Assembly: GCF_019242955.1 (NCBI RefSeq) | Contig: NZ_CP066129.1 | Span: forward strand, 2,480,001-2,544,000 | DNA length: 64,000 nucleotides | Direction: 5' to 3' | Origin: Morganella morganii | Lineage (GTDB): Bacteria; Pseudomonadota; Gammaproteobacteria; Enterobacterales; Enterobacteriaceae | Part shown: positions 11,078 to 20,079 of the stretch, piece by piece | Layout: each line of letters starts with the position of its first letter | Position numbering within the stretch: the stretch's first letter is position 1 | Program-made: the position numbers and the translations under genes | The notes under the pieces: generated by a model | What the model was told of the DNA's origin: nothing | Databases searched by the model: none | What the model saw: the letters and a program-made list of their open reading frames with translations, nothing else

Positions 11078-11078
11078 T
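11040..11078 (+). terminator. Rho-independent terminator of cyaR
   Basis: Ten-base-pair stem GGTTGGCTCA/TGAGCCAACC with an eight- to nine-base loop, followed by TTTTCTTTTTT. It is an integral part of the sRNA and may also stop trhP read-through. Confidence 0.9.
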
Positions 11079-11170
11079 GTGCCCTTCCCTTTTTCTCCGC
11101 CCTTTTTTCCCGGCAGAATCCGTCCGTGTTTGTTATCTTTAAAAGACGAAATCTGAACGCGGAGAGTAAT

Positions 11171-12064
11171 ATGGCGGAAACGCATATAGTGATTCTTAAC
11201 GGAAAACGTGCCGGTGATGATGGTATTCGTCAGGCTGTCAGCTGCCTGCGGGACAGCGGTGAAGATATTCAGGTGCGGGTGACATGGGAAGCGGAGGATA
11301 TTCCGCGCTTTGTCCGCGAAGCGCACCACCTGAACGCAGCAACCGTGATTGCCGCGGGGGGTGACGGCACAATTAATGCCGTATGCAGCGCACTGATGTC
11401 ATATCCGGCTGAGGAGCGTCCTGTTCTCGGCATTCTGCCGCTCGGCACCGCTAATGATTTTGCCGCTGCGGCAGGTATTCCGGCAGATAAAACCAAAGCC
11501 CTGCTTCTGGCTGCAAAAGGCAGTTCCATCGCTATCGATATCGGCTGCATCAATGAATCTCACTATTTCATCAATATGGCCACCGGCGGGTTCGGCCCGA
11601 AAATCACCACCAATACCCCGGAAGCGCTGAAAAGCACCTTCGGCGGCGCCGCTTATTTTCTCCACGGACTGACCCGCAGCGATTTACTGAAAGCCGATCA
11701 CTGCACCATCAGCTGTGATGATTTCCACTGGCAGGATGACGCACTGGTGATTGGTGTCGGCAACGGCTGCCAGGCGGGCGGCGGACACAAGCTGTGCCCG
11801 GATGCGCGGATCAATGACGGGCTGCTGAACCTGAGTATCCTGCCGGAACGCAACTGGCCGCGTTCACTCTGGAACAGCCTGTTTAATGACGGTGAAGCGG
11901 AAGGCGTCATTATGAAAAGCAGCAGACGGATCACCATCAGCGCGGCACATGAGATGGTGTTTAATCTCGATGGCGAACCGCTGACTGGTCAGCAATTCAC
12001 CTTTTCCGTGCTGCCTGAAGCGATCCAGTGCCGGTTACCGCCACACTGCGGGTTGTTATCTTAA
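11171..12064 (+). CDS. yegS: Lipid kinase YegS (diacylglycerol kinase-like)
   Basis: 297 residues from the ATG at 11171, which follows GGAGAGTAAT; this matches the E. coli protein length and its MAE start better than the longer open frame. The DAGK catalytic domain shows the ATP/metal loop AAGGDGTINAVCSAL and the PLGTANDFAAA motif, with a C-terminal beta-sandwich domain ending in the NLDGEPL motif. E. coli YegS phosphorylates phosphatidylglycerol in vitro (family knowledge). It is transcribed alone, between cyaR and fbaB. Confidence 0.93.
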   Translation: MAETHIVILNGKRAGDDGIRQAVSCLRDSGEDIQVRVTWEAEDIPRFVREAHHLNAATVIAAGGDGTINAVCSALMSYPAEERPVLGILPLGTANDFAAAAGIPADKTKALLLAAKGSSIAIDIGCINESHYFINMATGGFGPKITTNTPEALKSTFGGAAYFLHGLTRSDLLKADHCTISCDDFHWQDDALVIGVGNGCQAGGGHKLCPDARINDGLLNLSILPERNWPRSLWNSLFNDGEAEGVIMKSSRRITISAAHEMVFNLDGEPLTGQQFTFSVLPEAIQCRLPPHCGLLS

Positions 12065-12127
12065 ACACAATCCACGACAATCCGTGACAATTTTATAACA
12101 CGCTACAGGAATCGGAGTTTACATACC

Positions 12128-13177
12128 ATGACTGATATCGTTAAGTTGTTAGGCAATGATGCATCATCTCTTCTTGAACACACCTGCACCACTATTCCCA
12201 AAGACAATCTCTATCTGCCGGGCGATGACTTTGTCACCCGCGTGATGATTGACAATAACCGGCCGAATACCGTGCTGCGCTCTATGCAGTCGCTGTTTAA
12301 TCACGGTCGTCTGGCGGGAACCGGTTATCTTTCCATCCTGCCGGTGGATCAGGGCGTAGAACACTCTGCCGCGGCCTCTTTTGCGGCCAATCCGCTCTAT
12401 TTTGATCCGAAAAATATTGTTGAGCTGGCTATCGAAGCGGGCTGTAACTGTGTGGCATCCACTTACGGCGTACTGGCTTCTGTTGCCCGCCGTTATGCAC
12501 ACCGCATCCCGTTCCTCGTCAAAATCAACCACAATGAAACCCTCAGCCTGCCTGCGCAGTATGATCAGACACTGTACGCCAGTGTTGAGCAGGCGTTTGA
12601 AATGGGTGCAGTGGCTGTCGGGGCGACAATTTATTTCGGTTCACCGGAATCCCGCCGTCAGATTGAGGAAATCTCAGCAGCTTTTGAACGTGCGCATGAA
12701 CTGGGAATGGTCACGGTATTGTGGGCTTACCTGCGTAACCCGGCATTCAAAAAAGATGGTGTGGATTATCATGCCAGCGCGGATTTAACCGGCCAGGCAA
12801 ACCACCTTGCGGCGACAATCGGCGCAGATATCGTCAAACAGAAGATGGCGGAAAACAACGGCGGCTTTAAAGCTATCGGTTTCAGCCATACTGATGAACG
12901 CGTTTACAGCACACTGACCACCGATAACCCGATTGATCTGGTCCGTTATCAGCTGGCGAACTGCTATATGGGCCGTGCGGGGCTGATTAACTCCGGCGGT
13001 GCATCCGGTAATAATGACCTCGCGGATGCCGTCCGTACTGCGGTGATCAACAAACGTGCCGGCGGTATGGGGCTGATCCTCGGCCGTAAAGCCTTTAAGA
13101 AATCGATGAAAGACGGGGTGGCACTGATTAATGCAGTACAGGATGTGTATCTCGATAAGAAAGTGACGATTGCTTAA
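12128..13177 (+). CDS. fbaB: Class I fructose-bisphosphate aldolase FbaB
   Basis: 349 residues of the DhnA-type class I aldolase. It cleaves or forms fructose-1,6-bisphosphate through a lysine Schiff base, in gluconeogenesis and glycolysis (family knowledge). The likely catalytic lysine is K237 in [12 protein letters not shown]. Other conserved parts are [10 protein letters not shown] near residue 75 and SGGASG near 300. ATG at 12128 has a GGAGTTTACATACC leader. A strong terminator follows the stop. Confidence 0.95.
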   Translation: MTDIVKLLGNDASSLLEHTCTTIPKDNLYLPGDDFVTRVMIDNNRPNTVLRSMQSLFNHGRLAGTGYLSILPVDQGVEHSAAASFAANPLYFDPKNIVELAIEAGCNCVASTYGVLASVARRYAHRIPFLVKINHNETLSLPAQYDQTLYASVEQAFEMGAVAVGATIYFGSPESRRQIEEISAAFERAHELGMVTVLWAYLRNPAFKKDGVDYHASADLTGQANHLAATIGADIVKQKMAENNGGFKAIGFSHTDERVYSTLTTDNPIDLVRYQLANCYMGRAGLINSGGASGNNDLADAVRTAVINKRAGGMGLILGRKAFKKSMKDGVALINAVQDVYLDKKVTIA

Positions 13178-13184
13178 ATGCAGA

Positions 13185-13213
13185 ACAGGCCGGATAACCG
13201 GCCTGATTTTTTT
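13185..13213 (+). terminator. fbaB terminator
   Basis: Stem CAGGCCGG/CCGGCCTG with an ATAA loop, followed by ATTTTTTT, starting eight bases after the fbaB stop codon. Confidence 0.9.
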
Positions 13214-13242
13214 GCGCTCCCTGTTTGTTCCGGGGAGCTGCT

Positions 13243-13339
13243 GATAACGGGCAAAACGAAAAGCCGCTGTAAATACATCCCTGTAAGCTCAGGCGCGTCA
13301 TCCATGACGCGCATGCTTTTCGTCCGCCTGCCCGTTATC
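13243..13339. repeat. Long palindromic intergenic element
   Basis: 97 bases flanked by a long inverted repeat: GATAACGGGCA..ACGAAAAG on the left pairs with CTTTTCGT..TGCCCGTTATC on the right, with a few unpaired bases. A nested perfect stem GCGCGTCA/TGACGCGC lies at 13293-13312. The centre holds TACATCCCTGTA, itself a palindrome, and ATCCAT. Similar ACATCCCTGT-with-variable-stem elements are, as I recall, dispersed in many Enterobacterales intergenic regions. No other copy is in this window. It lies between convergent fbaB and rluF. Confidence 0.7.
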
Positions 13340-13383
13340 GCATTATTACCTGTACTGCAGATCACTTTTCAGCAGACAGATAA

Positions 13384-14280
13384 TTATCTTTTCTTCTTCT
13401 TCCGCCCTGCCTGTGCAAAGCGCTGGCGGTTATTATCGCTGCTGCTTTCTTTCTTCTTCTGCTGTTTGTCTGACCCCGGATAAACCGGCGGAGCAACCCT
13501 GATTTTGTTATCGCGCTTCTGCGGTTTCGCGGCCGGTTTTTTGGCTTTTTTATCTTCGGATGAGGATTTTTCAATCGCATCAAAGAGCTCAACCAGCTCA
13601 TCATCCGTTAAATCACGCCATTCGCCCACCGGAATCCCGGTCAGGCTGATATTCATGATACGGACGCGCTCGAGTTTCGTCACTTCATAGCCGAAATGTT
13701 CACACATCCGGCGGATCTGACGGTTCAGACCCTGAACCAGTGTGATGCGGAAAACAAACGGCGCTTCCTGCTTCACTTTGCATTTTTTGGTTACCGTACC
13801 GAGGATCGGCACACCTGCCGCCATACCACGGATAAAATCATCCGTGACTGGTTTATTGACCGTTACCACATACTCTTTCTGGTGGTCATTTCCGGCACGC
13901 AGAATTTTATTCACCAGATCGCCGTGGTTGGTCAGGAAAATCAACCCCTGAGAGTCTTTATCCAGGCGGCCGATAGGGAAGATACGGGTGCTGTGATTGA
14001 CGAAATCAACAATATTGTCTTTCTCACCCTCATCGGTGGTACTGACAATACCCACCGGTTTATTGAGGGCAATCAGAACCAGATCATCCTGCTCCCGCGC
14101 CTCAATCAGCTGACCGTTGACTTTAACCACATCCCCCGGCACCACTTGTGAGCCGATAGCCGCACGTTTGCCGTTGATCAGGACTAATCCCTGCTCAATA
14201 TAGCGGTCTGCATCCCGGCGGGAGCAGATGCCGCTTTCGCTGATGTATTTATTAAGACGCACAGATGAACCCGTTTCCAT
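13384..14280 (-). CDS. rluF: 23S rRNA pseudouridine synthase RluF
   Basis: 298 residues, RsuA/RluB/E/F family. RluF modifies U2604 of 23S rRNA (family knowledge). An N-terminal S4 RNA-binding domain (about 7-65, [21 protein letters not shown]) is followed by the synthase domain with the catalytic aspartate in [16 protein letters not shown] and the [17 protein letters not shown] motif. The last 60 residues are a low-complexity Lys/Arg tail ([10 protein letters not shown], then QQKKKESS and GRKKKKR), as in E. coli RluF. ATG follows GGGGGAAGAT. RluB is excluded mainly by tail and fine sequence; I am fairly sure. Confidence 0.9.
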   Translation of the reverse strand: METGSSVRLNKYISESGICSRRDADRYIEQGLVLINGKRAAIGSQVVPGDVVKVNGQLIEAREQDDLVLIALNKPVGIVSTTDEGEKDNIVDFVNHSTRIFPIGRLDKDSQGLIFLTNHGDLVNKILRAGNDHQKEYVVTVNKPVTDDFIRGMAAGVPILGTVTKKCKVKQEAPFVFRITLVQGLNRQIRRMCEHFGYEVTKLERVRIMNISLTGIPVGEWRDLTDDELVELFDAIEKSSSEDKKAKKPAAKPQKRDNKIRVAPPVYPGSDKQQKKKESSSDNNRQRFAQAGRKKKKR

Positions 14281-14328
14281 ATCTTCCCCCCTGAAAAGCG
14301 CGCAATATACACGAATTACCGTGCGATA

Positions 14329-15126
14329 TCACCACCACTGATAAAAATGGTGAACCGGACCATGTCCGTGCCCTACTTCGAGACTATCTGCCGCAGCCAG
14401 TGCTCCGTGCAGATACTGTTTTGCGGCCTCCGTAGTTTCCGCCCAGTCCGCACACTGCGGCCGCAGTGCTGCCATTGCCGCCGATAATGTGCAGCCGGTG
14501 CCGTGACTGTTTTTGGTCGGGATACGGACAGAGGTAAAGCGGTGGCGGCCTTCCGGCAGAAACAGCCAGTCAGGGCTTTCGGCGTTATCCAGATGACCGC
14601 CTTTCAGCAGTACCGCGTTTGCCCCGGCAGCCATAAGCGCCTCGCCCTGCTGCTGCATCATTTTTTCATCTGTGGCAACTGCTGTTTTCAGCAACGCGGC
14701 CGCTTCGGGAAGATTGGGAGTGATAATCGAAACATGGGGTAATAATTCAGAGATCAGTAAATCAACCGCATCAGCTTTCAGCAGCGGATCACCGCTTTTC
14801 GCCAGCATCACCGTATCCAGTACCACATACGGCACCGGGTACTGACGCAGTTTTTCAGCCACAATGCGGATCACGCCGCCGTCAGACAACATGCCAATCT
14901 TGGCACTGTCAATTCTGACATCCGTCAGTACCGCATCCAGTTGCGCCCCGATAAACTCAGGCGGAACAGAATGGACTGAGTTCACGCCGCAGGTATTTTG
15001 TGCCACCAGCGCTGTCATCACCGTGGTGCCGTAAACGCCCAGTGCGGAAAAGGTTTTTAAATCCGCCTGAATACCCGCACCGCCGCTCGGGTCGGTTCCT
15101 GCAATGGTTAATGCGTTGATTCTCAC
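14329..15126 (-). CDS. thiD: Hydroxymethylpyrimidine/phosphomethylpyrimidine kinase ThiD
   Basis: Phosphorylates HMP and HMP-P in thiamine biosynthesis (family knowledge). I place the start at the GTG at 15126, preceded by AGGAGATATCAGG, giving 265 residues beginning VRINALTIAGTDPSGG, almost the same length and start as E. coli ThiD. The ribokinase-like fold is seen in GTDPSGGAGIQADLKTF at the N-terminus and in the anion-hole/catalytic motif KNSHGTGCTLSAA near residue 210. Here it stands alone, not in a thiMD operon, and I see no TPP riboswitch in the short leader. Confidence 0.93.
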   Translation of the reverse strand: MRINALTIAGTDPSGGAGIQADLKTFSALGVYGTTVMTALVAQNTCGVNSVHSVPPEFIGAQLDAVLTDVRIDSAKIGMLSDGGVIRIVAEKLRQYPVPYVVLDTVMLAKSGDPLLKADAVDLLISELLPHVSIITPNLPEAAALLKTAVATDEKMMQQQGEALMAAGANAVLLKGGHLDNAESPDWLFLPEGRHRFTSVRIPTKNSHGTGCTLSAAMAALRPQCADWAETTEAAKQYLHGALAAADSLEVGHGHGPVHHFYQWW

Positions 15127-15208
15127 CCTGATATCTCCTGTTTTGCTGTGGCGCTCTGTATAGTGAATTATACGCATCCGGTGACAGGAAACCACCGCAG
15201 AACAGGCA

Positions 15209-15241
15209 ATAAAAAACCCCATGCCCGCAAGGGCACAGGGT
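15209..15241 (-). terminator. cspE terminator
   Basis: Read on the minus strand: CCCTGTGCCC-TTGC-GGGCATGGGG followed by TTTTTTATT. It lies about 105 bases beyond the cspE stop and just before the thiD leader. Confidence 0.75.
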
Positions 15242-15346
15242 CTGAATTTGCGTCAGTGATATACACTCGTTATTAAACGGCTATCAGGCTGTCGCGTTAA
15301 CCACGCTGGTAAAACCAACTATCAGAGGCAGTGCTGCCGGAGATAA

Positions 15347-15556
15347 TTATGCTTTAGTGACGTTGGCAGCAGCTGGGCCTTTAGGACCATCCTGCACTTC
15401 AAATTCAACTTGTTGGCCTTCAGCAAGTGTTTTGAAACCATCGGTCATGATTGCAGAGAAGTGAACGAACACGTCTTTGCTGCCATCAGCTGGAGTGATG
15501 AAACCAAAACCTTTTGATTCGTTAAACCACTTAACAGTGCCTTTAAGTTTAGCCAT
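15347..15556 (-). CDS. cspE: Cold-shock-like protein CspE/CspC
   Basis: 69-residue single-domain OB-fold protein that binds single-stranded nucleic acid and acts as RNA chaperone and antiterminator (family knowledge). RNP1 (KGFGFI) and RNP2 (VFVHF) are intact. The start [15 protein letters not shown] at 15556 is the usual one; the longer open frame is rejected. The sequence lies between CspE and CspC, but the neighbour pagP on the other side of the intergenic region matches the E. coli pagP-cspE order, so I use cspE. Confidence 0.9.
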   Translation of the reverse strand: MAKLKGTVKWFNESKGFGFITPADGSKDVFVHFSAIMTDGFKTLAEGQQVEFEVQDGPKGPAAANVTKA

Positions 15557-16035
15557 TGATAAAATTCCTATCCTACAAATTTGCCGATAACCGGCGATAT
15601 ACAAACTAGTCGTTACTGCTTAAAAAACAGAAGCGTACCTCGTTTACCCATTTGAGTTATCACATAGGACAGGTCGGAAATCAAGCGATTTTTTCAGCGG
15701 GAAGATCTGGTGCACATATTTAGAAATATTAATAACATGTTCCGATAAATTTATACGCAAAATTGATAACCGCTTGTGTTTAAACATATAAAGAAATTAC
15801 AACTTTGTTCTTTTCCTGCAAGAACGATAAGCTGTCTTGCTTCATTATTTCCATACTAAGAATCTGCTTATTACCGCTCTTCATTGATATTTTGTTTAGA
15901 TTTAAGCCGTATCAGCAGTATAAAAACAATATGAAATCTATGTTATTATAATTGTTATCTATTAATTCGAATTCTTTGTTATGAGCAGAATAATCGTTTT
16001 AGGATAAATGATTATCGTCACACCAGGAGTTATTC
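15557..16035. promoter_or_regulatory. Intergenic control region between cspE and pagP
   Basis: 479 bases without a gene, AT-rich in the right two-thirds. For cspE (minus strand) TTGATT at 15684-15679 and ATAACT at 15660-15655, 18 bases apart, form a plausible promoter with a leader of about 90 bases. For pagP (plus strand) I see a good CCAGGAGTTATTC ribosome site. TGTTTA half-sites occur, for example at 15893-15898, but I found no properly spaced PhoP box. Confidence 0.4.
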
Positions 16036-16641
16036 ATGAAGCTTTCTTTAAGCACGGCCGGCGCCCTGACGCTTACCTCCCTGCTGATGGTTTCACAGCC
16101 CGCAGCAGCGCAGGAACAGGACACACAAAAAAATGACAGCGTCACCAATGATGCGGCAACTTCAGAAGGACTCTGGGGCACATTTAAACGCAATGTCACC
16201 AATGTCTGGCAATCAGACCAGTACGATCTCTATGTCCCGTTCTGGACCTGGCATAACCGTCTGACCTACGACAAAGAAAAAACCGATACCTACAATGAAA
16301 AGCCGTGGGGAGCCGGGTTCGGCAAATCCTACTATGATGAGGATAACGACTGGCACAGTCTGTACGCCATGGCATTTAAGGATTCACACAACAAATGGGA
16401 ACCTATCGTCGGTTACGGATTCCAGAAGATGTGGATGCCGCAGGGGCAGGATGGCTTCAAAGCCGGTGTCGGCTTTACGATTGGTGTGACCGCGCGGGAT
16501 GATTATCACTATATTCCGATCCCGGTACCGCTGCCGCTGGCTTCCGTGGAATATAACCGTCTGGCGATTCAGGCGACCTATATTCCCGGTACCTACAATA
16601 ACGGTAACGTCCTGTTTATGTGGGCCCGCTGGCAGTTTTAA
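16036..16641 (+). CDS. pagP: Lipid A palmitoyltransferase PagP
   Basis: Outer-membrane enzyme that moves palmitate from phospholipids to lipid A, giving resistance to cationic peptides (family knowledge). 201 residues with a signal peptide of about 26 residues, cleaved after an AAA stretch before QEQDT. The mature protein keeps the catalytic set of PagP: His in [10 protein letters not shown] and Asp-Ser in [10 protein letters not shown]. The end FMWARWQF is a typical outer-membrane beta-barrel C-terminus with terminal Phe. A terminator follows at once. Confidence 0.95.
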   Translation: MKLSLSTAGALTLTSLLMVSQPAAAQEQDTQKNDSVTNDAATSEGLWGTFKRNVTNVWQSDQYDLYVPFWTWHNRLTYDKEKTDTYNEKPWGAGFGKSYYDEDNDWHSLYAMAFKDSHNKWEPIVGYGFQKMWMPQGQDGFKAGVGFTIGVTARDDYHYIPIPVPLPLASVEYNRLAIQATYIPGTYNNGNVLFMWARWQF

Positions 16642-16654
16642 GTCTTGCTGAACA

Positions 16655-16688
16655 TAAAAAAACCGGGGAAAAATCCCCGGTTTTTTTA
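16655..16688. terminator. Bidirectional terminator between pagP and pheP
   Basis: AAAAAAACCGGGG-AAAAA-CCCCGGTTTTTTT: a strong GC stem with an A run on the left and a T run on the right, serving the convergent genes on both strands. Confidence 0.92.
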
Positions 16689-16704
16689 TTGTCCGAAAGA
16701 ATGA

Positions 16705-18105
16705 TTAGGCTTTCGCTGCACGGCGGCGCTCATAATAACGATATGTCAGCCACAGGAAAGCAATCCAGAACGGCAGCAGGATCACAGAAATCCGCAGACC
16801 GTCCATCAGCGCAATCAGCACCAGGATAAAGGCCAGGAATGCAAGACAGATATAGTTGCCCCACGGATACCACAGCGCCTTAAAGAACGGCTCCACGCCC
16901 TCTTTCATCTTCGCCTGACGGAATTTCAGGTTAGAGATACAAATCATAATCCAGTTAATCACCAGTGTGGTGACCACCAGCGACATCAGCAGGGAGAACG
17001 CCTCTTTCGGCAGGAGGTAGTTGATCAGTATCCCCGCAGAGGTGACCAGGCCGGACAGAATAATCGAGTTAACCGGTACACCACGCGGGCTGATACGTTG
17101 CAGGAATGAAGGCGCATTTCCCTGACGTGCCAGGCTGTAGAGCATCCGGCTGTTACTGTAAACACCGCTGTTGTATACAGAGAGTGCAGCGGTCAGTACC
17201 ACCACGTTCAGCACATGGGCAATCCACAGATTGATATTCCCCTGTAACGAATCCGCCGCACCAAAGGTATGGCCGATTTCACGGAAGATCAGCACAAACG
17301 GGCTGACGTTCTCGACAATTTTTGTCCACGGATAGAGTGAGAGGATAACGGTAATAGAGCCGATATAGAAAATCAGGATACGATAAACCACCTGATTAAT
17401 GGCTTTCGGAATACTGTAGCGCGGGTTTTCCGCCTCTGCTGCCGCCAGACCGACCAGTTCAAGGCCGCCGAAGGAGAACATGATGATTGCCATCGCGAAG
17501 ATCAGACCACCCCAGCCGTGCGGCATAAACCCGCCGAACTCCCAGAGGTTACTGACTGACGCCTGCGGGCCGCCGCTACCGCTGATCAGCAGATAAGCAC
17601 CAAAGGCAATCATACCGAGAATGGCCACCACTTTGATCATGGCAAACCAGAATTCAGTTTCCCCGTAAACCTTAACATTCACCAGGTTTATCAGGTTTAT
17701 CAGCACAAAGAAAACAGCGGCAGAAATCCAGGTCGGGACGTCCCACCAGAATTTAATATACTCACCGACTGCGGTCAGTTCGGCCATACCGACCAGAACA
17801 AACATCGCCCAGTAGTTCCAGCCGGATAAGAAACCGGCAAAACCACACCAGTATTTATGCGCAAAGTGGCTGAATGACCCGGTAACCGGTTCTTCCGCCA
17901 CCATTTCGCCAAGCTGGCGCATGATCAGAAATGCAATAAACCCGGCAACTGCATAGCCGAGCAGGACAGAAGGCCCCGCCATCTGAATCGTTGTTGCTGT
18001 TCCCAGAAACAGCCCCGTCCCCACAGCACCACCCAATGCGATAAGCTGTATGTGTCTGTTTTTTAAACCGCGCTTGAGCGTCTGCTCCTGCTGTACTTCT
18101 GACAT
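16705..18105 (-). CDS. pheP: Aromatic amino acid permease, PheP-like (APC family)
   Basis: 466 residues from the ATG at 18105, preceded by AGAGGATATA; the upstream extension lacks a ribosome site. It is an inner-membrane proton symporter with 12 predicted helices. APC signatures include HIQLIALGGAVGTGLFLG at the N-terminus and the central IIMFSFGGLELVGLAAAEAENP. Segments such as NYWAMFVLVGMAELTA, SVYNSGVYSNSRML and VINWIMICISNLKFR resemble the phenylalanine permease PheP more than the general carrier AroP, so phenylalanine is the likely substrate. AroP remains possible. I see no TyrR box upstream. Confidence 0.8.
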   Translation of the reverse strand: MSEVQQEQTLKRGLKNRHIQLIALGGAVGTGLFLGTATTIQMAGPSVLLGYAVAGFIAFLIMRQLGEMVAEEPVTGSFSHFAHKYWCGFAGFLSGWNYWAMFVLVGMAELTAVGEYIKFWWDVPTWISAAVFFVLINLINLVNVKVYGETEFWFAMIKVVAILGMIAFGAYLLISGSGGPQASVSNLWEFGGFMPHGWGGLIFAMAIIMFSFGGLELVGLAAAEAENPRYSIPKAINQVVYRILIFYIGSITVILSLYPWTKIVENVSPFVLIFREIGHTFGAADSLQGNINLWIAHVLNVVVLTAALSVYNSGVYSNSRMLYSLARQGNAPSFLQRISPRGVPVNSIILSGLVTSAGILINYLLPKEAFSLLMSLVVTTLVINWIMICISNLKFRQAKMKEGVEPFFKALWYPWGNYICLAFLAFILVLIALMDGLRISVILLPFWIAFLWLTYRYYERRRAAKA

Positions 18106-18244
18106 TATATCCTCTGTAACGGCTATATTATTATTCTGCGTTGTGCATCGCTGCATCCTGAAAAGTTTAAGGCCGTTATTAAAACATCATTTTGCTGCCT
18201 TGAATACCGTTAGCAACAAGATAATCAGAGGGAAAAGGCAAAAC

Positions 18245-18391
18245 TCAGCCCTTGTCTGACGGAATAAATTTCGTAATCTCACAGATTCCCAGCATAAAAT
18301 CCTCGCGCTGATCACAATACTTATCGAGGGCCGCGATATAAAAAAACACACCGGCGACAATCAGCAGCAGGATAATTATGATTTTTTTCAT
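18245..18391 (-). CDS. mgrB: MgrB-like small inner-membrane inhibitor of PhoQ
   Basis: A 48-residue ORF. MKKIIIILLL begins a single membrane helix (about 4-22); a periplasmic tail follows with C26, D27, Q28, G35, C37, F42, I43 and P44 in the pattern CDQ..(6)..GIC-x-I-x-x-FIP. This is the MgrB signature, including the two cysteines needed for activity. MgrB binds the sensor PhoQ and damps PhoP output; its loss causes polymyxin resistance in Klebsiella (family knowledge). The ATG has an AGG seven bases upstream. It is divergent from the SoxS-like gene. In E. coli mgrB lies elsewhere, so the locus is different. Confidence 0.85.
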   Translation of the reverse strand: MKKIIIILLLIVAGVFFYIAALDKYCDQREDFMLGICEITKFIPSDKG

Positions 18392-18538
18392 GTTTTGCCT
18401 ATTTTCATCTGATTTATACCTGTTTAAAAGAGTTCGTTACATTCGGGTACCGGCACATACTTTAGCGGATAGAGGGTGCTGTTTCACAAAAAAATTCATT
18501 TCATCAGCAGGAAGCGCATAAACAGATAACACCCTGTT

Positions 18539-18566
18539 TTGTCATAATGAAATAAACTTGTATACT
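18539..18566 (+). promoter_or_regulatory. Predicted promoter of the SoxS/PqrA-like gene
   Basis: TTGTCA, 16-base spacer, TATACT; one mismatch in each box to sigma-70 consensus, about 30 bases before the ATG at 18598. Confidence 0.5.
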
Positions 18567-18597
18567 TGGAAAACCCTGAAACTGAGTCGAAATCGTC

Positions 18598-18981
18598 ATG
18601 CCGCAAGATAATCACGTCGCACTTGTGTGCGCTCTTAGTAAATGGATAGAAAACCACACGGGTCGTGTTATCCACCTCGAAGAACTGGCTGCCTATTCCG
18701 GGTACTCGCTCTGGCATATGCAGAAGATCTTCAAAGAAGTTGCCGGCATCTCTCTCGGCAAGTACATTCGCCAGCGTCGTCTGGCCGGTGCTGTTAACGC
18801 CCTGCGCCAGAGTGAACAGACTATCTTTGATATTGCCCTTGATTTCGGTTTCGGGTCGCAATCTCATTTTACCTATATGTTTCGCAAAGAATATAACATC
18901 ACCCCCTACGACTACCGCCAGAATCCTGATATCACCCTGGATATCAAAGAGCCGTGGCATTTCAGTCATGACTGTAACTAA
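18598..18981 (+). CDS. SoxS/MarA/PqrA-like AraC-family activator
   Basis: 127 residues consisting almost only of the two helix-turn-helix AraC DNA-binding domain: first helix-turn-helix in LEELAAYSGYSLWHMQKIFKEVAG, linker SLGKYIRQRRLAGAVNALR, second in IFDIALDFGFGSQSHFTYMFRKEY. This is the MarA/SoxS/Rob/RamA/PqrA group, which activates efflux and oxidative-stress genes and lowers porin synthesis (family knowledge). It carries a short C-terminal extension after the domain (NPDITLDIKEPWHF). No SoxR-like gene is next to it, so it is not a soxRS pair; PqrA of Proteus is the closest guess. Which of these paralogues it is cannot be settled by eye. Confidence 0.85.
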   Translation: MPQDNHVALVCALSKWIENHTGRVIHLEELAAYSGYSLWHMQKIFKEVAGISLGKYIRQRRLAGAVNALRQSEQTIFDIALDFGFGSQSHFTYMFRKEYNITPYDYRQNPDITLDIKEPWHFSHDCN

Positions 18982-19053
18982 GGCAACTTAAACAATTAAT
19001 AACAGAACTATATTTAGCCATATGATTTCAACTATCATATTCAGCATTCAGAT

Positions 19054-19073
19054 CGGCAGGGCAAATCCCTGCC
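19054..19073. other. Stem-loop before yidA
   Basis: Perfect CGGCAGGG/CCCTGCCG stem with a four-base loop, without a U run on either strand, in the leader between the SoxS-like gene and yidA. It may be an mRNA structure or a weak terminator. Confidence 0.4.
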
Positions 19074-19115
19074 GCAGTACAATCAGTGGTGCATTCCGCT
19101 GTTTCAGGAGCCAGC

Positions 19116-19922
19116 ATGTCTGTAAAACTTATCGCCATTGACCTCGATGGCACCCTGCTTAATGCTCACCATCAGATTACCCCCGCAGTCAGTGCTGCTG
19201 TTACCCGCGCAAAAGAAAAAGGTCTGCATATCATCCTGACATCCGGCCGCCCGTTTAACGGCATTCTGCCCTATCTGAGGGAACTCGGGCTGGATAAAGC
19301 AGATCATTACTGCATCAGCAATAACGGCGCGGTTATTCACGACGCTGAAACCGGCGAGCCGGTGATTGAAACACTGATGGATTTTGAGGATTACCGCTAT
19401 TTTGAGGCACTGGCCCGCGATATAAACGTCCATTTCCATGTACTGAGTAATGGTGAGATGTTTACCACCAACCGCGATATCAGCCACTACACCCTGATGG
19501 ATGCTTACCTGACTCGGACACCACTGCACTACTGCCCGCTGGCGGAAATGGACAGCGAAATGCAGTTCAGCAAATTTATGATGGTTGATAACCCTGTACG
19601 TCTGAATGAAGCAGCCGGTTATATCCCGCAGGTTTCGTTTGACAGTTACAATATTCTGCGGACAGCACCGCATTTTGTGGAGATTTCTGCAAAAAGTGCC
19701 ACCAAAGGCCGGGCCGTGGCGCTAATTACCGAAAAACTGGGGCTGACACCGGACAAAGTCATGTGTATCGGCGATCAGAACAATGATATTTCTATGCTGG
19801 AGTACGCTGGTGTGGGTGTTGCCATGGGCAATGCGGCTGACCACATTAAGCAAAAAGCCGGATTTGTGACGACCTCTAATGATGAAGATGGTGTGGCGGC
19901 TGCCATAGAAAAATTTGTGTAA
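19116..19922 (+). CDS. yidA: Sugar-phosphatase YidA (HAD superfamily, Cof type)
   Basis: 268 residues from the ATG at 19116, which has a CAGGAGCCAGC leader. HAD motifs: I, DLDGTLL with the nucleophile aspartate at the N-terminus; II, LTSGRP; III with a lysine in SATKGRAV; IV, GDQNNDISMLEYAGVGVAMGNA. The C2B cap lies between motifs II and III. E. coli YidA hydrolyses erythrose-4-phosphate and other sugar phosphates (family knowledge). It is a single gene between the SoxS-like regulator and brnQ. In E. coli yidA lies in another region, so synteny gives no extra support. Confidence 0.88.
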   Translation: MSVKLIAIDLDGTLLNAHHQITPAVSAAVTRAKEKGLHIILTSGRPFNGILPYLRELGLDKADHYCISNNGAVIHDAETGEPVIETLMDFEDYRYFEALARDINVHFHVLSNGEMFTTNRDISHYTLMDAYLTRTPLHYCPLAEMDSEMQFSKFMMVDNPVRLNEAAGYIPQVSFDSYNILRTAPHFVEISAKSATKGRAVALITEKLGLTPDKVMCIGDQNNDISMLEYAGVGVAMGNAADHIKQKAGFVTTSNDEDGVAAAIEKFV

Positions 19923-20079
19923 CCGGGATTATATTTTTTCAAATTCCCCTAATTAATGAATTTGTCCCGTTTACTCTTTTGAGTCTTTCAATCAACCTGC
20001 ATTTTGTTACTATTTTAACTGTTTCATTTAAAAAATAACTAAATCACAGTATTTAATTTTAACATGTACAGGTTGTTTT

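Noticed and set aside
15127-15208. TPP riboswitch before thiD
   Set aside because: The leader is too short and lacks the conserved thi-box sequences.
15893-15910. PhoP box upstream of pagP
   Set aside because: Only single TGTTTA-like half-sites; no second half at the proper 11-base period.
18409-18426. PhoP box upstream of mgrB
   Set aside because: GATTTA and TGTTTA occur near each other but with a 10-base period and on the opposite strand; not convincing.
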